Shown here in pieces: positions 1 through 9,462 of a stretch of 64,000 nt of DNA (positions are counted from its first letter, which is position 1; the number at the start of each line of letters is the position of its first letter). Under the pieces are notes generated by a model that saw only the letters and a list, made by a program, of their open reading frames with translations, had not been told where the DNA came from and did no database searches. This stretch comes from Nitratireductor aquibiodomus NL21 = JCM 21793 (GTDB taxonomy: Bacteria; Pseudomonadota; Alphaproteobacteria; Rhizobiales; Rhizobiaceae): assembly GCF_000615975.1 (NCBI RefSeq), contig NZ_BAMP01000008.1, positions 18,040 to 82,039 of the forward strand. Direction: 5' to 3'. A program made the position numbers and the translations under genes.

Positions 1-323
1 ACGTCGCGCAGACACTGTTCAGCGACGCAAGGGGTATCTTCATCGAAGAGGAAGGCACGACGCTGGTGCTTTCCCTCGAGCGCGCAGAGGCGCTTGGCTT
101 CGACACCGGCATGCCGATGCGCCGGATCGTTCTTATGGTCCATTCCGCACTCGACGGTGTCGGGCTCACCGCGGCCGTCGCCACGGCTCTGGCGGAGGAA
201 GACATCCCCTGCAATGTGATCGCCGCTTTCCACCACGACCACATCTTCGTGCCCGGGAATCAGGCCGAAAAGGCGCTCCTGGTGCTTCAGGGCGTTCAGA
301 AGCGTGCACAGTCTACCAAATAG
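1..323 (+). CDS. ACT domain-containing protein, 5'-truncated by the window edge
   Basis: The reading frame is open from the first bases of the window, so the true start lies to the left. The visible ~107 residues contain a hydrophobic strand followed by a 'HSALDGVGLTAAVATALAEE' helix and a 'IPCNVIAAFHHDHIFVP' strand. This beta-alpha-beta pattern is that of small ACT-fold proteins conserved in Alphaproteobacteria. ACT domains usually bind amino acids, but the ligand of this stand-alone family is not known to me. The gene ends just before a hairpin terminator that separates it from convergent rpmF. Family call is fairly secure; function unknown. Confidence 0.7.
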   Translation, partial: VAQTLFSDARGIFIEEEGTTLVLSLERAEALGFDTGMPMRRIVLMVHSALDGVGLTAAVATALAEEDIPCNVIAAFHHDHIFVPGNQAEKALLVLQGVQKRAQSTK

Positions 324-333
324 CCCAAACGAA

Positions 334-360
334 AAAAGACCGGCCAGAGACCGGTCTTTT
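334..360. terminator. Bidirectional hairpin terminator between the ACT-domain gene and rpmF
   Basis: A perfect 10-bp inverted repeat (AAAAGACCGG at 334-343, CCGGTCTTTT at 351-360) with a 7-nt loop. The A run on one side and T run on the other make it a rho-independent terminator in both directions, suiting the convergent genes it separates. Confidence 0.85.
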
Positions 361-384
361 CGCAATCCAGTGGAGAGTAGGCGC

Positions 385-567
385 TTATGCGTCCTTCGGC
401 TCCAGAACCTGACGGCCGCGATACATGCCGGTCTTCAGGTCGATGTGGTGCGGACGACGCAGCTCGCCCGAATTCTTGTCTTCGACATAGGTCGGTGCCT
501 TGATGGCATCGGCCGAGCGGCGCATGCCGCGCTTCGAAGGCGTCGTTTTCCTTTTTGGTACAGCCAT
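385..567 (-). CDS. rpmF: 50S ribosomal protein L32
   Basis: A 60-residue basic protein starting [18 protein letters not shown], the hallmark N-terminus of L32, with the usual '[16 protein letters not shown]' C-terminal half. It is a structural protein of the large ribosomal subunit. As in many alphaproteobacteria it lacks the four zinc-ligand cysteines found in some other L32 forms. It lies downstream of mtgA on the same strand, the usual rhizobial order, with about 150 bp between them that can hold its own promoter. Length and sequence match the family fully. Confidence 0.97.
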   Translation of the reverse strand: MAVPKRKTTPSKRGMRRSADAIKAPTYVEDKNSGELRRPHHIDLKTGMYRGRQVLEPKDA

Positions 568-719
568 TGTCCTGCTCCGCTAATCGGTCAAAGGCCGTTG
601 CGGCCCCTTGATCCAGGGCCCAGCATTTCGGCCGGGAATTGGAAGTCGGCGTGCCTATACACCTCCAAACGGGTTTTGGCCAGTGGGGCGCAGCGCATTT
701 TTTTGGAGAATCGCCATAA

Positions 720-1496
720 TCAGGGTTTCAGGCAGCCCACATAACCGCCCGCCTTGCGCGCCCGCTGCTCGATGTTTGCGGCGAGCCGGTTGAGGCCGCC
801 CGATGGCTTTGCCGGATTGCGCTCCAGCGGGTTGGGCAGCGTCACCGCCAGAAGGGCCGCCTGCCGGCGGGTAAGCTCGGAAGCCGGTCGGCCGAAATAG
901 TGCTGCGCCGCAGCTTCAGCACCATAGATGTTCGGTCCCCACTCGACGATGTTCAGATAGATTTCAAGGATGCGCCGCTTGGAAAGCACAAGGTCCAGAT
1001 AGACGGCCAGGGGCAGTTCCAGCCCCTTGCGAACGAAGGAACGGCCCTGCCACAGATAGAGGTTCTTCACCGCCTGCATCGGAATGGTGGAAGCGCCGCG
1101 GGCCTTTTCCCCGGAAAGCGCATCATTGATGACAAGGTTCAGCGCCGCCCAGTCTATGCCGTCATGGGCGCAGAACTGCCCGTCCTCCGACATCATCACG
1201 GAGTACTGGATCAGCGGGCCCATTTCCTCGAGCGTTTTCCAGCGGCGGTCATACCCCTCAAGCGTCGCCAGATCCCGCAGCATCAATGTAGAGACAGGAT
1301 GAATGAACGGGACCTTGTAGAGAATGGTCAACCCGGCGGGAATCAGTGCCAGAACGGCAAGGACAATCACAACACGGCGAAGAAGCCATCCCCGCCAGCG
1401 ACGCGCAGCCCCCGTCCGTGTTTTGCCGCTGCGGCCACGACGTCTGCCGCCTCTGGTCGACGGTTTTTTCTCGGGATCGACTGTCGGGCCGCTCAA
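720..1496 (-). CDS. mtgA: Monofunctional biosynthetic peptidoglycan transglycosylase
   Basis: A GT51-family glycosyltransferase that polymerises lipid II into glycan strands at the periplasmic face of the inner membrane. From the chosen start there is a very basic cytoplasmic N-terminus (residues 1-40), one transmembrane helix (about 41-60), then the catalytic domain with 'SEDGQF' (catalytic Glu near 104), 'GASTIPMQ' and '[10 protein letters not shown]'. No transpeptidase domain follows, so this is MtgA and not a bifunctional PBP. The start is uncertain: the frame stays open upstream to 1691, inside ispA, but has no good ATG, and the TTG at 1496 gives a sensible 258-residue protein. It is divergent from ispA. 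Confidence 0.88.
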   Translation of the reverse strand: MSGPTVDPEKKPSTRGGRRRGRSGKTRTGAARRWRGWLLRRVVIVLAVLALIPAGLTILYKVPFIHPVSTLMLRDLATLEGYDRRWKTLEEMGPLIQYSVMMSEDGQFCAHDGIDWAALNLVINDALSGEKARGASTIPMQAVKNLYLWQGRSFVRKGLELPLAVYLDLVLSKRRILEIYLNIVEWGPNIYGAEAAAQHYFGRPASELTRRQAALLAVTLPNPLERNPAKPSGGLNRLAANIEQRARKAGGYVGCLKP

Positions 1497-1623
1497 ACCT
1501 GTTCCCCCGGTGTCATGTACGCCTCTAAAAAACAGCTTTTCGCATAGCGGTCCAATGCCTGCGGCGCAATGGCACCGGCAATCGGGCTTGACCCGGGCGC
1601 CCATTAGCGGCATCGCTCCGGGC

Positions 1624-2544
1624 ATGGAAGAGACAATGATACTCCCCTTCGAGGTGAAACTGGCCGCCGGCGCGAGCCTGGTGGAGAACACCCTGCGCGA
1701 TCTGCTCGATGCCCGTCCGCTTGAGGGTGAGCTTTATCGGCCCGAACGGCTGCTCAGGGCCATGCGCCACGGCGTGCTGAACGGCGGCAAGCGTCTCCGC
1801 CCCTTCCTCGTTCTTGAAACAGCCGCGCTTTTCGATACGAGCGACGACGTGGCGGCGCTGCGCGTGGCGGCAGCGCTGGAATGCGTGCATTGCTACTCCC
1901 TCGTCCATGACGACCTGCCGGCGATGGATGATGACGATCTGCGGCGGGGCCAGCCGACCGTGCATCGCGCATTTGACGAAGCCGCGGCGATCCTTGCTGG
2001 CGACAGCCTGTTGACCTACGCATTCGACATTGTGAGCGCCCCCGAGACGCCCTTGCCAGCAGAAGCGCGGCTCGCGCTCGTCAACCGGCTTGCCCGCGCT
2101 TCCGGTATCGGCGGCATGGCGGGTGGGCAGGCGCTGGACCTGGCCGCGGAAGGCTCGAGGCTCAGTGAAGAAGAAATACTTCGCCTTCAGGCCATGAAGA
2201 CGGGAGCCCTGATTCGCTACGCCTGCGAGGCCGGCGGCGTGATCGGAGGCGCACAACCGGCAGATATAGAACGTCTCGGTGAATTCGGCGCAGCCATCGG
2301 ACTGGCCTTCCAGTTGGCCGACGATCTTCTGGACCTCACATCCAGCAGCGAGACAATGGGCAAAGCGACCGGCAAAGACGCCGCTGCCGGCAAGGCGACA
2401 CTGGCAGGCCTGCACGGCGTCGACTGGACGCGCCGTCAGCTGAATGGGCTTGTCGCCCAGGCAGAGGATATTCTGGAGCCATTCGGCGAGCGCGCCGAAA
2501 CCCTGCGGCAGACCGCGCGATTTGTGGCCGACCGGCAGAAATAA
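1624..2544 (+). CDS. ispA: Farnesyl diphosphate synthase (short-chain polyprenyl synthetase)
   Basis: Condenses DMAPP/GPP with IPP to make farnesyl diphosphate for undecaprenyl, quinone and hopanoid synthesis. The 306-residue protein has 'GGKRLRP' (about residue 56), the first aspartate-rich motif '[14 protein letters not shown]' (from about 96) and the second 'QLADDLLD' (about 231-237). A four-residue DDLPA pattern in motif one is typical of bacterial IspA. ATG 1624 is chosen because the protein then starts like homologues; ATG 1636 is possible. The frame is open further upstream only because it overlaps divergent mtgA. In many proteobacteria ispA sits next to dxs; it does not here. Confidence 0.93.
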   Translation: MEETMILPFEVKLAAGASLVENTLRDLLDARPLEGELYRPERLLRAMRHGVLNGGKRLRPFLVLETAALFDTSDDVAALRVAAALECVHCYSLVHDDLPAMDDDDLRRGQPTVHRAFDEAAAILAGDSLLTYAFDIVSAPETPLPAEARLALVNRLARASGIGGMAGGQALDLAAEGSRLSEEEILRLQAMKTGALIRYACEAGGVIGGAQPADIERLGEFGAAIGLAFQLADDLLDLTSSSETMGKATGKDAAAGKATLAGLHGVDWTRRQLNGLVAQAEDILEPFGERAETLRQTARFVADRQK

Positions 2545-2737
2545 CCCGACCGCACCGCATCTTTATCTTCTGACCGGAAAAAGTGAGCTTCGCCTTGCTT
2601 CTCTGCGCGGCGTATTTCATTTCGCTGCGCTGCCTTCGATCTTGGAAGGCCATGTAAAAACAAATTCTTTTAGCGTTAATCGGGCATTAATCCGGATATT
2701 CAATTCTTACGGGGATGGGGATGTCTTGGGAAGAGTA

Positions 2738-5197
2738 ATGCCTACCGTGGGTACACAGCAGTATATGCGCGGGCGCCTGTTCGTGCTTCTGATTGGATTC
2801 GTGGTCGCGGTTGCCATGGGAACGGGGTTCCTGCTTTGGCAGACACAGGTCACCAAGAACCAGGTGCGCTTCGGTGCGTTCATCAGCCATATGGCCGATG
2901 CCACCAACGACGTGATTCACAATGCGCTGCGACTGGAGCAGGCCGAGCTCCTCTCAAACGGCGGCGCAGCCGAGACCGAAGCGAGCCACAGCGAACTTGA
3001 GATGGCTCTGGCCAGATTGAAGGACGCCTATCAGGCGCTCGAATTCGCCATCAGCGGGCAAATAACCACGCTGGAAAGCCAGCGCCTCAGCAACCTTCAG
3101 GTCGGCGGAAACGCTGGCGCACCGGTTCCGCAAACCACCCCGACCGCTACCGACATCACCGGCCATGCCGTCCCGGCTTCGGTGCGGCGTATCTGGCTTG
3201 GCCAGAATGGGGAACCGGCGCTCCGCAGCCAGATCCGCGACATCATCTCGCTCGCCAACAGGCTGGAGGTGTTCACCGACTATGAGAACGCCACGGCACG
3301 TCGCGTTTTCAAACAACTGCAGACACTGGCCAACACGCAGGTGCGCCCGGAGCTTAAACGCATCTCCGATCTGCTCAATGCGGGGATGATCGAAAGCCAT
3401 GGCACCCTCCAGTGGGGTCTCTTCGGCGTTGCCGGGGCCATGGTTGGCGCAAGCCTCCTGCTTGCGCTTCGCATCTTTGAGCCAATGATCCGCCGCATTT
3501 CCAAAGCGCACCAGGAGCTACACAGCGCTAACATTTCGCTCGCCGCCGAGAAGATAAAAGCGCAATCCGCCGACCGCACGAAATCGGAGTTCCTGGCCAA
3601 TATGAGCCACGAGATCCGCACGCCGATGAATGGCGTCATGGGCATGGCGGAACTGCTCGCCCGCACCAATCTCGACCAGCGTCAGGCGATGTTCGTCGAC
3701 GTGATCGTCAAGTCCGGCACCGCTCTTCTGACGATCATCAACGACATTCTCGATTTCTCCAAAATCGATGCCGGTCAGCTCAAACTGGACGAGGCGCCCT
3801 TCCGGATCAGGGAAGCGATTGAGGATGTGGCAGCTCTCGTCTCCTCCCGCGTGGCCGAAAAGAATCTGGAACTCATCGTTCGGGTCGACCCGGAGCTCTC
3901 CGCGTCTTTCATCGGCGATGTCGGGCGTTTCAGGCAGATCGCCACGAACCTCGTCGGCAATGCCGTAAAATTCACCGAACGGGGGCACGTACTGATCGAC
4001 GTTTCGGGGAAAACCAAAGGCAACACTGCACAGGTTACGGTTCGTGTAGAAGACACCGGCATCGGCATCCCGCCGGACAAGCTGGAAGCGGTTTTCGACA
4101 AGTTCGCACAGGTCGACTCCTCATCCACCCGCCGTCACGAAGGAACGGGTCTCGGGCTCGCCATCGCCGTGAAGCTCGCCGAACTGATGGGTGGTTCGAT
4201 TGAAGCAACAAGCGAGGTCGGAAAAGGCTCGACCTTCGTTTTCACCCTGCCGTTCGCCATCGACACGGCAAACGCGACACAGGTGACAGCACCCGTCGAC
4301 GTTTCCGGGGCCCGTGTTTTCGTGATCGACGACAATGCGATCAACCGCGAGATCCTTCTGGAACAGCTGAACAGCTGGGGGTTCGAGTGCGCAGCCGCGG
4401 AAAGTGGTGCCGTTGGCCTTGCCTTCCTTCAGCGCTCTGCCCAGCTCGACGCCCGCGTGGACTGCGTGATCCTCGATTACCAGATGCCCGACATGAACGG
4501 CGCCGACGTCGCCAAGAAGATCAAGACCGATCCGGCACTCGCTGGCATCCCGCTTGTCCTCCTGACATCGGTCGATCAGACCGACACCGCGCGTCTCGTC
4601 AGCGAATGTGGCATCGCCGCCCATCTCAACAAGCCGACGCGCTCATCCATGCTTCTCGAAACACTCGTCTCCGTGATGCAGGTAAGCCGAGCCCTCCCGG
4701 ACCAGCCGCAGGGCGATGCCCCTGCGCCGGCGAAGCCAATCCAGATTCACGCCTCGACACCGCTCGAGCGCGGTCTCTCGGGGTCGCGCGGCGCCAACGG
4801 GCCGCTCGACGTCCTGGTCGCCGAGGACAACGAGGTCAACCAGCTGGTGTTCAGCCAGATTCTTGATGGAATGGGCTTGAAATACAGAATTGCAGGCAAC
4901 GGCAAGACGGCAGTGGAGATGCTGCACACGCTGAAACCCCGGCTCGTTCTCATGGACGTTTCCATGCCGGAAATGAACGGCTTCGAGGCAACGGCCGCGA
5001 TCCGGGAGCATGAAGCCGCCAGCGGCACGCATACACCGATCATAGGCATCACCGCGCACGCTCTGAGGGGCGACCGCGAAAAATGCCTGGGCGCGGGCAT
5101 GGACGATTATCTGCCCAAGCCGATCTCCCCGCAAAAACTCGCCGAAAAGATCACGCACTGGCGCAACGATCCGGAGCAGCTTACCGCAAGCGCCTGA
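2738..5197 (+). CDS. Membrane hybrid histidine kinase with two receiver domains
   Basis: An 819-residue sensor kinase. The order is TM1 (about 13-34), a periplasmic segment of about 190 residues without a recognisable sensor fold, TM2 (about 222-247), a coiled linker, then HisKA with '[14 protein letters not shown]' (phospho-His about 291). After that come HATPase_c with '[10 protein letters not shown]' and '[18 protein letters not shown]', receiver 1 ('VIDDN', phospho-Asp in 'ILDYQMPD', about 579) and receiver 2 ('AEDNEVNQ', phospho-Asp in '[11 protein letters not shown]', about 740). ATG 2738 is preferred because it puts a short N-terminus directly before TM1; the frame remains open upstream into ispA. 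No Hpt domain or partner regulator is encoded beside it, so phosphate must pass to a distant Hpt protein. Its signal is unknown. Confidence 0.9.
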   Translation: MPTVGTQQYMRGRLFVLLIGFVVAVAMGTGFLLWQTQVTKNQVRFGAFISHMADATNDVIHNALRLEQAELLSNGGAAETEASHSELEMALARLKDAYQALEFAISGQITTLESQRLSNLQVGGNAGAPVPQTTPTATDITGHAVPASVRRIWLGQNGEPALRSQIRDIISLANRLEVFTDYENATARRVFKQLQTLANTQVRPELKRISDLLNAGMIESHGTLQWGLFGVAGAMVGASLLLALRIFEPMIRRISKAHQELHSANISLAAEKIKAQSADRTKSEFLANMSHEIRTPMNGVMGMAELLARTNLDQRQAMFVDVIVKSGTALLTIINDILDFSKIDAGQLKLDEAPFRIREAIEDVAALVSSRVAEKNLELIVRVDPELSASFIGDVGRFRQIATNLVGNAVKFTERGHVLIDVSGKTKGNTAQVTVRVEDTGIGIPPDKLEAVFDKFAQVDSSSTRRHEGTGLGLAIAVKLAELMGGSIEATSEVGKGSTFVFTLPFAIDTANATQVTAPVDVSGARVFVIDDNAINREILLEQLNSWGFECAAAESGAVGLAFLQRSAQLDARVDCVILDYQMPDMNGADVAKKIKTDPALAGIPLVLLTSVDQTDTARLVSECGIAAHLNKPTRSSMLLETLVSVMQVSRALPDQPQGDAPAPAKPIQIHASTPLERGLSGSRGANGPLDVLVAEDNEVNQLVFSQILDGMGLKYRIAGNGKTAVEMLHTLKPRLVLMDVSMPEMNGFEATAAIREHEAASGTHTPIIGITAHALRGDREKCLGAGMDDYLPKPISPQKLAEKITHWRNDPEQLTASA

Positions 5198-5241
5198 GAC
5201 ACACCGGTGACCCCCTGTCCCACCGGCCCCGCCTGCATGCT

Positions 5242-5577
5242 TTAAAGGTTCTCCTGCTCGATGCGCCCCGACGCATGGATGCACACAATGTCGAGACGTT
5301 CCGATCCGACATTGGCAAAGCTGTGCGGCGTGTCGGCCGGGACGACGACAATATCGCCGGCATGTGCCCGCACAGTCTCATCGCCCACTGTGAACTCCGC
5401 CTCCCCCGAATGCAGCACCCAGGTTTCCGAATAGGGATGCTTGTGCAGGCCGGTGGCGTGGCCGGGCGGACTGTTCATGACAAACATCGAAACCTGTCCG
5501 CCATAGGGTTCTCCCTCGAACGTCACGGTTCCCTTCGGGCTTGGCTTCTGCTGTGAGCGTCGGATGATCTCAAACAT
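5242..5577 (-). CDS. Small cupin-domain protein
   Basis: A 111-residue single-domain cupin. Motif 1 is visible as 'GLHKHPYSETWVLHSGEAEF' and motif 2 as 'GDIVVVPADTPHSFANVG', giving the usual His/Glu metal-binding set in a beta-barrel. A strong Shine-Dalgarno (AAGGAGG) precedes the ATG. It is transcribed divergently from the MarR gene across two operator-like palindromes, so it is probably the main target of that repressor. Small cupins of this type act as dioxygenases, isomerases or ligand-binding proteins; the substrate cannot be read from sequence. Confidence 0.85.
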   Translation of the reverse strand: MFEIIRRSQQKPSPKGTVTFEGEPYGGQVSMFVMNSPPGHATGLHKHPYSETWVLHSGEAEFTVGDETVRAHAGDIVVVPADTPHSFANVGSERLDIVCIHASGRIEQENL

Positions 5578-5630
5578 GGCTGTCTCTCCCTTCCTCCTTG
5601 AGCGTCCGCAGGCGATGGCCTGAGAGCAAG

Positions 5631-5678
5631 TATCTTAACGCAAAGATAGTTGCAATATATCTTTGTGTCAAGATATAT
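5631..5678. promoter_or_regulatory. Two MarR-type operator palindromes between the cupin gene and marR
   Basis: Two related inverted repeats share the half-site TATCTT/AAGATA with a 6-nt spacer. Site 1 is TATCTT (5631-5636) and AAGATA (5643-5648). Site 2 is the longer perfect ATATATCTT (5655-5663) and AAGATATAT (5670-5678). Their centres are 27 bp apart in the 140-bp divergent intergenic region. This layout fits autoregulation and cupin repression by the adjacent MarR dimer. Confidence 0.75.
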
Positions 5679-5716
5679 AGTGAGCCATTCGGAGTCGCAG
5701 ACGATTGAGGGCCTTC

Positions 5717-6244
5717 ATGAGCATTGAGAAAACCGGCGGGGATCATGTCGATCGCCTGCGCGCGCAGTGGGCGCGCGAGCTTCCCGATCTGGACACGAGC
5801 CCCATGAGCATTCTCGGCCGCATCTACCGGCTTTCAATGCTCGTCCGCCCCGGTATCGAGGAAACCTTCGCCGCCTTCGATCTTGATCGCGGCGAGTTCG
5901 ACGTCATCGCCACCCTGCGCCGCGCGGGGCCGCCCTACCGGCTGACGCCAACCGAACTCTACAAATCCCTGATGATCACTTCGGGCGGCCTGACACACAG
6001 GCTGAAACGCCTTGAAAAGGCCGGCCTGGTCGAGCGTATCCCCTCGCCTGAGGACGGGCGCAGCATGATCGTCGGTCTGACGGGCACCGGGATAAAGCGT
6101 GCGGAAGAGGCCTTCCGGGCAGACATGGAAAGCGAGCTTGCCCTCTTCGCGTCAATGCCAGCCGCGCGCCGTGAACTTCTGGCGGAGCTGTTGCGCGAGC
6201 TCACCGAGAATGTGACGTCAAACCTGGCGGACCGGGAAAACTAA
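5717..6244 (+). CDS. MarR family transcriptional regulator
   Basis: A 175-residue winged-helix repressor. The HTH spans 'LTPTELYKSLMITSGGLTHRLKRLEKAGLVERIPSPEDGR' (about residues 77-116; the recognition helix follows SGG, and the 'DGR' wing is characteristic). Long helices on both sides form the dimerisation domain. ATG 5717 is preferred over the in-frame TTG 12 bases upstream. It is divergent from the cupin gene and probably controls both through the paired palindromes at 5631-5678. Its stop lies three bases from that of convergent ispG. MarR proteins typically release DNA when bound by phenolic ligands or when oxidised; the ligand here is unknown. Confidence 0.92.
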   Translation: MSIEKTGGDHVDRLRAQWARELPDLDTSPMSILGRIYRLSMLVRPGIEETFAAFDLDRGEFDVIATLRRAGPPYRLTPTELYKSLMITSGGLTHRLKRLEKAGLVERIPSPEDGRSMIVGLTGTGIKRAEEAFRADMESELALFASMPAARRELLAELLRELTENVTSNLADREN

Positions 6245-6247
6245 ACT

Positions 6248-7525
6248 TTATTCCGCCGCCTCGCGGGGTCCGAAACGCTTTTCGATATAGTCGCCGACCA
6301 TTTTTTCAAACTCCGCGGCGATGTCCTCGCCCCGCAGCGTCGCGGCCTTCCTGCCGTCGACGAAGACCGGCGCAGCCGGAGTTTCGCCCGTGCCAGGCAG
6401 CGAAATGCCGATATCGGCATGTTTGGATTCGCCCGGCCCGTTGACGATGCAGCCCATCACCGCAACCTTGAGGCTTTCCACCCCCGGATACTTCTTGCGC
6501 CAGACCGGCATGTTCTTGCGCAGATCGCCTTCGATCTTCTGGGCCAGCTCCTGAAAGACGGTCGACGTCGTACGGCCGCAACCGGGGCATGCGGCAACCA
6601 CCGGCAGAAACTGGCGGAAGCCCATGGTCTGCAGAAGCTCCTGTGCCACCTGCACCTCGCGGGTGCGGTCGCCACCGGGCTCCGGCGTCAGGGAAATGCG
6701 GATCGTGTCGCCAATACCCTGCTGCAGCAGGATGCCCATCGCCGCCGACGAGGCAACGATACCCTTCGTGCCCATCCCGGCTTCCGTGAGCCCGAGATGC
6801 AGCGAATGGTTGGAGCGCCGTGCGAGCTCGGTATAGACCGCGATCAGGTCCTGCACCTGGCTCACCTTGGCCGACAAGATGATCCGGTCACGGCCGAGGC
6901 CGATCTCCTCGGCAAGTTCCGCCGAAAGCAGCGCCGACTGCACGATGGCCTCGCGCGTCACCTCCTGCGCCGTCATGGGCGAGCCATTGTTCTGGTTCTC
7001 GTCCATCAGACGCGTCAGCAGCTCCTGGTCGAGCGACCCCCAGTTGACGCCGATGCGGACCGGCTTGTCGTATTTGATCGCCGTCTCGATGATCGCAGCG
7101 AACTGGCGGTCCTTCTTGTCCTTGAAGCCGACATTGCCGGGGTTGATGCGATATTTCGCCAGCGCCTCTGCACAAGCCGGATGATCGGCCAGCAGCTTGT
7201 GGCCGATATAGTGGAAATCGCCGACCAGCGGGACGAAAATGCCGACACGCTCCAGCCGCTCGCGGATACGCGGGACGGCAGCCGCAGCTTCGTCGCGATC
7301 AACCGTGATGCGCACCAGCTCGGAGCCCGCACGGTGAAGCGCCGCCACCTGTGCAACCGTGCGGTCCACATCCGCCGTGTCGGTGTTCGTCATCGACTGG
7401 ACGACCACGGGCGCATCCCCGCCGACAATAACGTTGCCGACGGCAACACCCACCGCATCACGCCGCGGGAATGGCGAAGAGAAATAGCCGCTCACAGATT
7501 TGCTGGCCGTGAATGTTCCGGTCAT
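6248..7525 (-). CDS. ispG: 4-hydroxy-3-methylbut-2-enyl-diphosphate synthase (IspG/GcpE)
   Basis: The penultimate enzyme of the MEP isoprenoid pathway, a 4Fe-4S enzyme that reductively opens MEcPP to HMBPP. The 425-residue protein has the N-terminal TIM-barrel start '[20 protein letters not shown]', the barrel motif '[10 protein letters not shown]', and the C-terminal cluster-binding region 'ACPGCGRTT' and '[11 protein letters not shown]' that supplies the three Fe-S cysteines and a Glu. Length matches the bacterial family. It is transcribed toward marR with almost no intergenic space. Confidence 0.96.
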   Translation of the reverse strand: MTGTFTASKSVSGYFSSPFPRRDAVGVAVGNVIVGGDAPVVVQSMTNTDTADVDRTVAQVAALHRAGSELVRITVDRDEAAAAVPRIRERLERVGIFVPLVGDFHYIGHKLLADHPACAEALAKYRINPGNVGFKDKKDRQFAAIIETAIKYDKPVRIGVNWGSLDQELLTRLMDENQNNGSPMTAQEVTREAIVQSALLSAELAEEIGLGRDRIILSAKVSQVQDLIAVYTELARRSNHSLHLGLTEAGMGTKGIVASSAAMGILLQQGIGDTIRISLTPEPGGDRTREVQVAQELLQTMGFRQFLPVVAACPGCGRTTSTVFQELAQKIEGDLRKNMPVWRKKYPGVESLKVAVMGCIVNGPGESKHADIGISLPGTGETPAAPVFVDGRKAATLRGEDIAAEFEKMVGDYIEKRFGPREAAE

Positions 7526-7701
7526 GGGGGAACTGTCCCGTTTTCAGCCGTATCGGGCTTGAGGTGGCCGAGACCGGCCCGAATGTCAATGGCGCAGAAG
7601 CGCATTTGCGCAGATCGGCTCGCTTGACAGCGTCTGCATCCGTCGCTTTGCTGCGTTGCAGCATCACTTCAGTTTCCCCAGCTTCAACGAAGGGCCATGC
7701 C

Positions 7702-8499
7702 ATGCAGGACGAACCGGGCAATCACAATCGGACGGCTGTCATCACCGGCTCAACCTCCGGCATCGGCCTCGGTGTTGCCGAAGCGCTGGCAGCCAGCGGC
7801 TGCAACATCGTGCTGAACTCGTTCACCGACAGCGCCGACGACCACGCTCTCGCAAAGAAGCTTGCCGATGATCACGGCGTGGAAGCGGCCTACGCGAGCG
7901 CCGACATGTCGGACGCGAACGCCTGTCGCGATCTTGTCGAACAGGCCGCAAAGCGCTTCGGTGGCGTCGATATTCTCGTCAACAACGCCGGCATCCAGCA
8001 TGTCGCTCCGGTCGAGGAGTTTCCCGTCGAAAAGTGGAACGCCATTCTGGCGATCAATCTTTCGTCATCCTTCCACACCATCGCCGCTGCGATCCCGCAC
8101 ATGAAGAAGGCCGGCAGCGGTCGCATCGTCAACATAGCGTCGGCGCACGGCTTGCGCGCCTCGCCCTTCAAATCCGCCTATGTGGCCGCAAAGCATGGCG
8201 TCGTGGGCCTGACCAAGACAGTCGCTCTGGAACTGGCTGAGACCGGCATCACCTGCAACGCTATCTGTCCCGGCTATGTGCTCACGCCTCTGGTGGAAGC
8301 GCAGATTCCCGACCAGATGAAAGTGCATGGCATGGATCGTGAGACGGTCGTACGCGAAGTGATGCTCGCCAGACAGCCGACCCGCGAATTTGTCACCATT
8401 GAGGAACTGGGTGGACTGGTGATCTTCCTGTGCTCCAGCCATGCGGCCCAGATGACCGGCACAGCCTTGCCCATGGATGGCGGCTGGACGGCACAGTAG
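7702..8499 (+). CDS. bdhA: 3-hydroxybutyrate dehydrogenase (SDR family)
   Basis: A 265-residue short-chain dehydrogenase that interconverts D-3-hydroxybutyrate and acetoacetate, linking polyhydroxybutyrate breakdown to central metabolism. The NAD-binding motif is 'TGSTSGIGLG', followed by 'NNAG', the catalytic 'SAHG...YVAAKHG' (Ser-Tyr-Lys) and the family-typical segment 'CPGYVLTPLVEAQIPDQ'. The C-terminus 'TGTALPMDGGWTAQ' is also typical of BdhA. ATG 7702 begins the protein close to the Rossmann motif; the frame is open upstream without support. Convergent with the TetR gene, whose open frame runs antisense across the 3' 435 bases of this gene. Confidence 0.9.
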   Translation: MQDEPGNHNRTAVITGSTSGIGLGVAEALAASGCNIVLNSFTDSADDHALAKKLADDHGVEAAYASADMSDANACRDLVEQAAKRFGGVDILVNNAGIQHVAPVEEFPVEKWNAILAINLSSSFHTIAAAIPHMKKAGSGRIVNIASAHGLRASPFKSAYVAAKHGVVGLTKTVALELAETGITCNAICPGYVLTPLVEAQIPDQMKVHGMDRETVVREVMLARQPTREFVTIEELGGLVIFLCSSHAAQMTGTALPMDGGWTAQ

Positions 8500-9150
8500 A
8501 GAAATTCCAGGAATGCAAACGTCCCGGATCAAGGCCTCAGCCGCGCCCCGCTGCGCCGCGGCCATGGAAATCTCGAGAATGCGTACTAGCCGTCGCGCGC
8601 CTTCTATCGCCGGCTTGCCGCACAGTCCGCGCATGCGCATGCCTTCGAGACCGTCAAGCAGGATCTCCGCCAGCCCGCGCGCTGAGAGCCCTTGCCCCTC
8701 AAGATCGGCATGCGTCCGGGCTGCCTCGTCCGCCACCGCCGCCTCAACGATGGAGGTGAGCCCGTCACGCCACTCGGCGATGATGTCGGCGGCGATCTTG
8801 TTCTCCATATCGAGAATCTCCTGCCCGTGCGCCGACTGGTCGATGGTTTCAATCAGTCCGAACAGGGCGCGATCGAGCGCCGTCATCATTCGCTCGCCAA
8901 AAGTGCCGTCTTCGGCCAGTCCCTGCCGCGCACCCTCGAGCGACTGCTCGAGAACACACGCGCCGATGGCGCGAAAAATATCGGCCTTGTTGCGGAACTG
9001 AAGGTACAGCGCGGGCCGGGAGACCTCGGCCGAGCGGGCAATGTCGTCCATCGTGGTCCGCGCGAAGCCATAGGCGAGGAACACCTTCATGGCGCCATCA
9101 AGGATACGCTCCCGCTTCGGATCATCGGTACATCTGGCGATCAGATTCAT
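8065..9150 (-). CDS. TetR/AcrR family regulator, abnormally extended frame overlapping bdhA
   Basis: The first ~210 residues form a normal TetR repressor: the HTH is 'TTMDDIARSAEVSRPALYLQ' (about residues 33-52), followed by a helical ligand domain. Translation would start at ATG 9150 (a GTG at 9159 is possible). The frame then lacks a stop where the family normally ends (around 8520). It continues antisense to bdhA down to 8065, where its sequence looks like a shadow of that gene. Either a stop was lost by mutation or by a base-calling error, or the extension is real. It is divergent from the RND efflux operon, with a strong palindrome just upstream, so it likely represses that operon and itself. 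Confidence 0.75.
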   Translation of the reverse strand: MNLIARCTDDPKRERILDGAMKVFLAYGFARTTMDDIARSAEVSRPALYLQFRNKADIFRAIGACVLEQSLEGARQGLAEDGTFGERMMTALDRALFGLIETIDQSAHGQEILDMENKIAADIIAEWRDGLTSIVEAAVADEAARTHADLEGQGLSARGLAEILLDGLEGMRMRGLCGKPAIEGARRLVRILEISMAAAQRGAAEALIRDVCIPGISLLCRPAAIHGQGCAGHLGRMAGAQEDHQSTQFLNGDKFAGRLSGEHHFAYDRLTIHAMHFHLVGNLRFHQRREHIAGTDSVAGDAGLSQFQSDCLGQAHDAMLCGHIGGFEGRGAQAVRRRYVDDATAAGLLHVRDRSGDGVEG

Positions 9151-9174
9151 TGCACGCACTTTCTTTCAATGACC

Positions 9175-9201
9175 ATTGACAAAATAACGGATTTTGTCAA
9201 T
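9175..9201. promoter_or_regulatory. TetR operator between the tetR gene and the RND efflux operon
   Basis: A perfect inverted repeat with 11-bp arms, ATTGACAAAAT (9175-9185) and ATTTTGTCAAT (9191-9201), around the 5-nt spacer AACGG. It begins 24 bp upstream of the TetR ATG. Length and symmetry fit a TetR-family dimer site, and the TTGACA sequences could also serve as -35 elements, so binding would block promoters. Confidence 0.75.
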
Positions 9202-9462
9202 ATGTCCCAACCCTCGCGCAACATGCGCGCAGAGGCCGCCTTTATTCGCCCGCACTCTGGCTCCAGGCCAACGTTCGTTGATGTCAGGAGCAATAGCCCT
9301 TTGGCTTTTGTAAAGCCCGCGCGTGCGATATAGGAGCGTGCTTTTGTCGCAAGATACGGGCTTCGTGCCCTTGCGCCCAGGCGAATTGAATTCTGCGCGG
9401 GCAGTCCCCATATCGGGCCAGTCCTTACTTGACCGGCCGGCTCTATCGCATCGGAAAACGAC

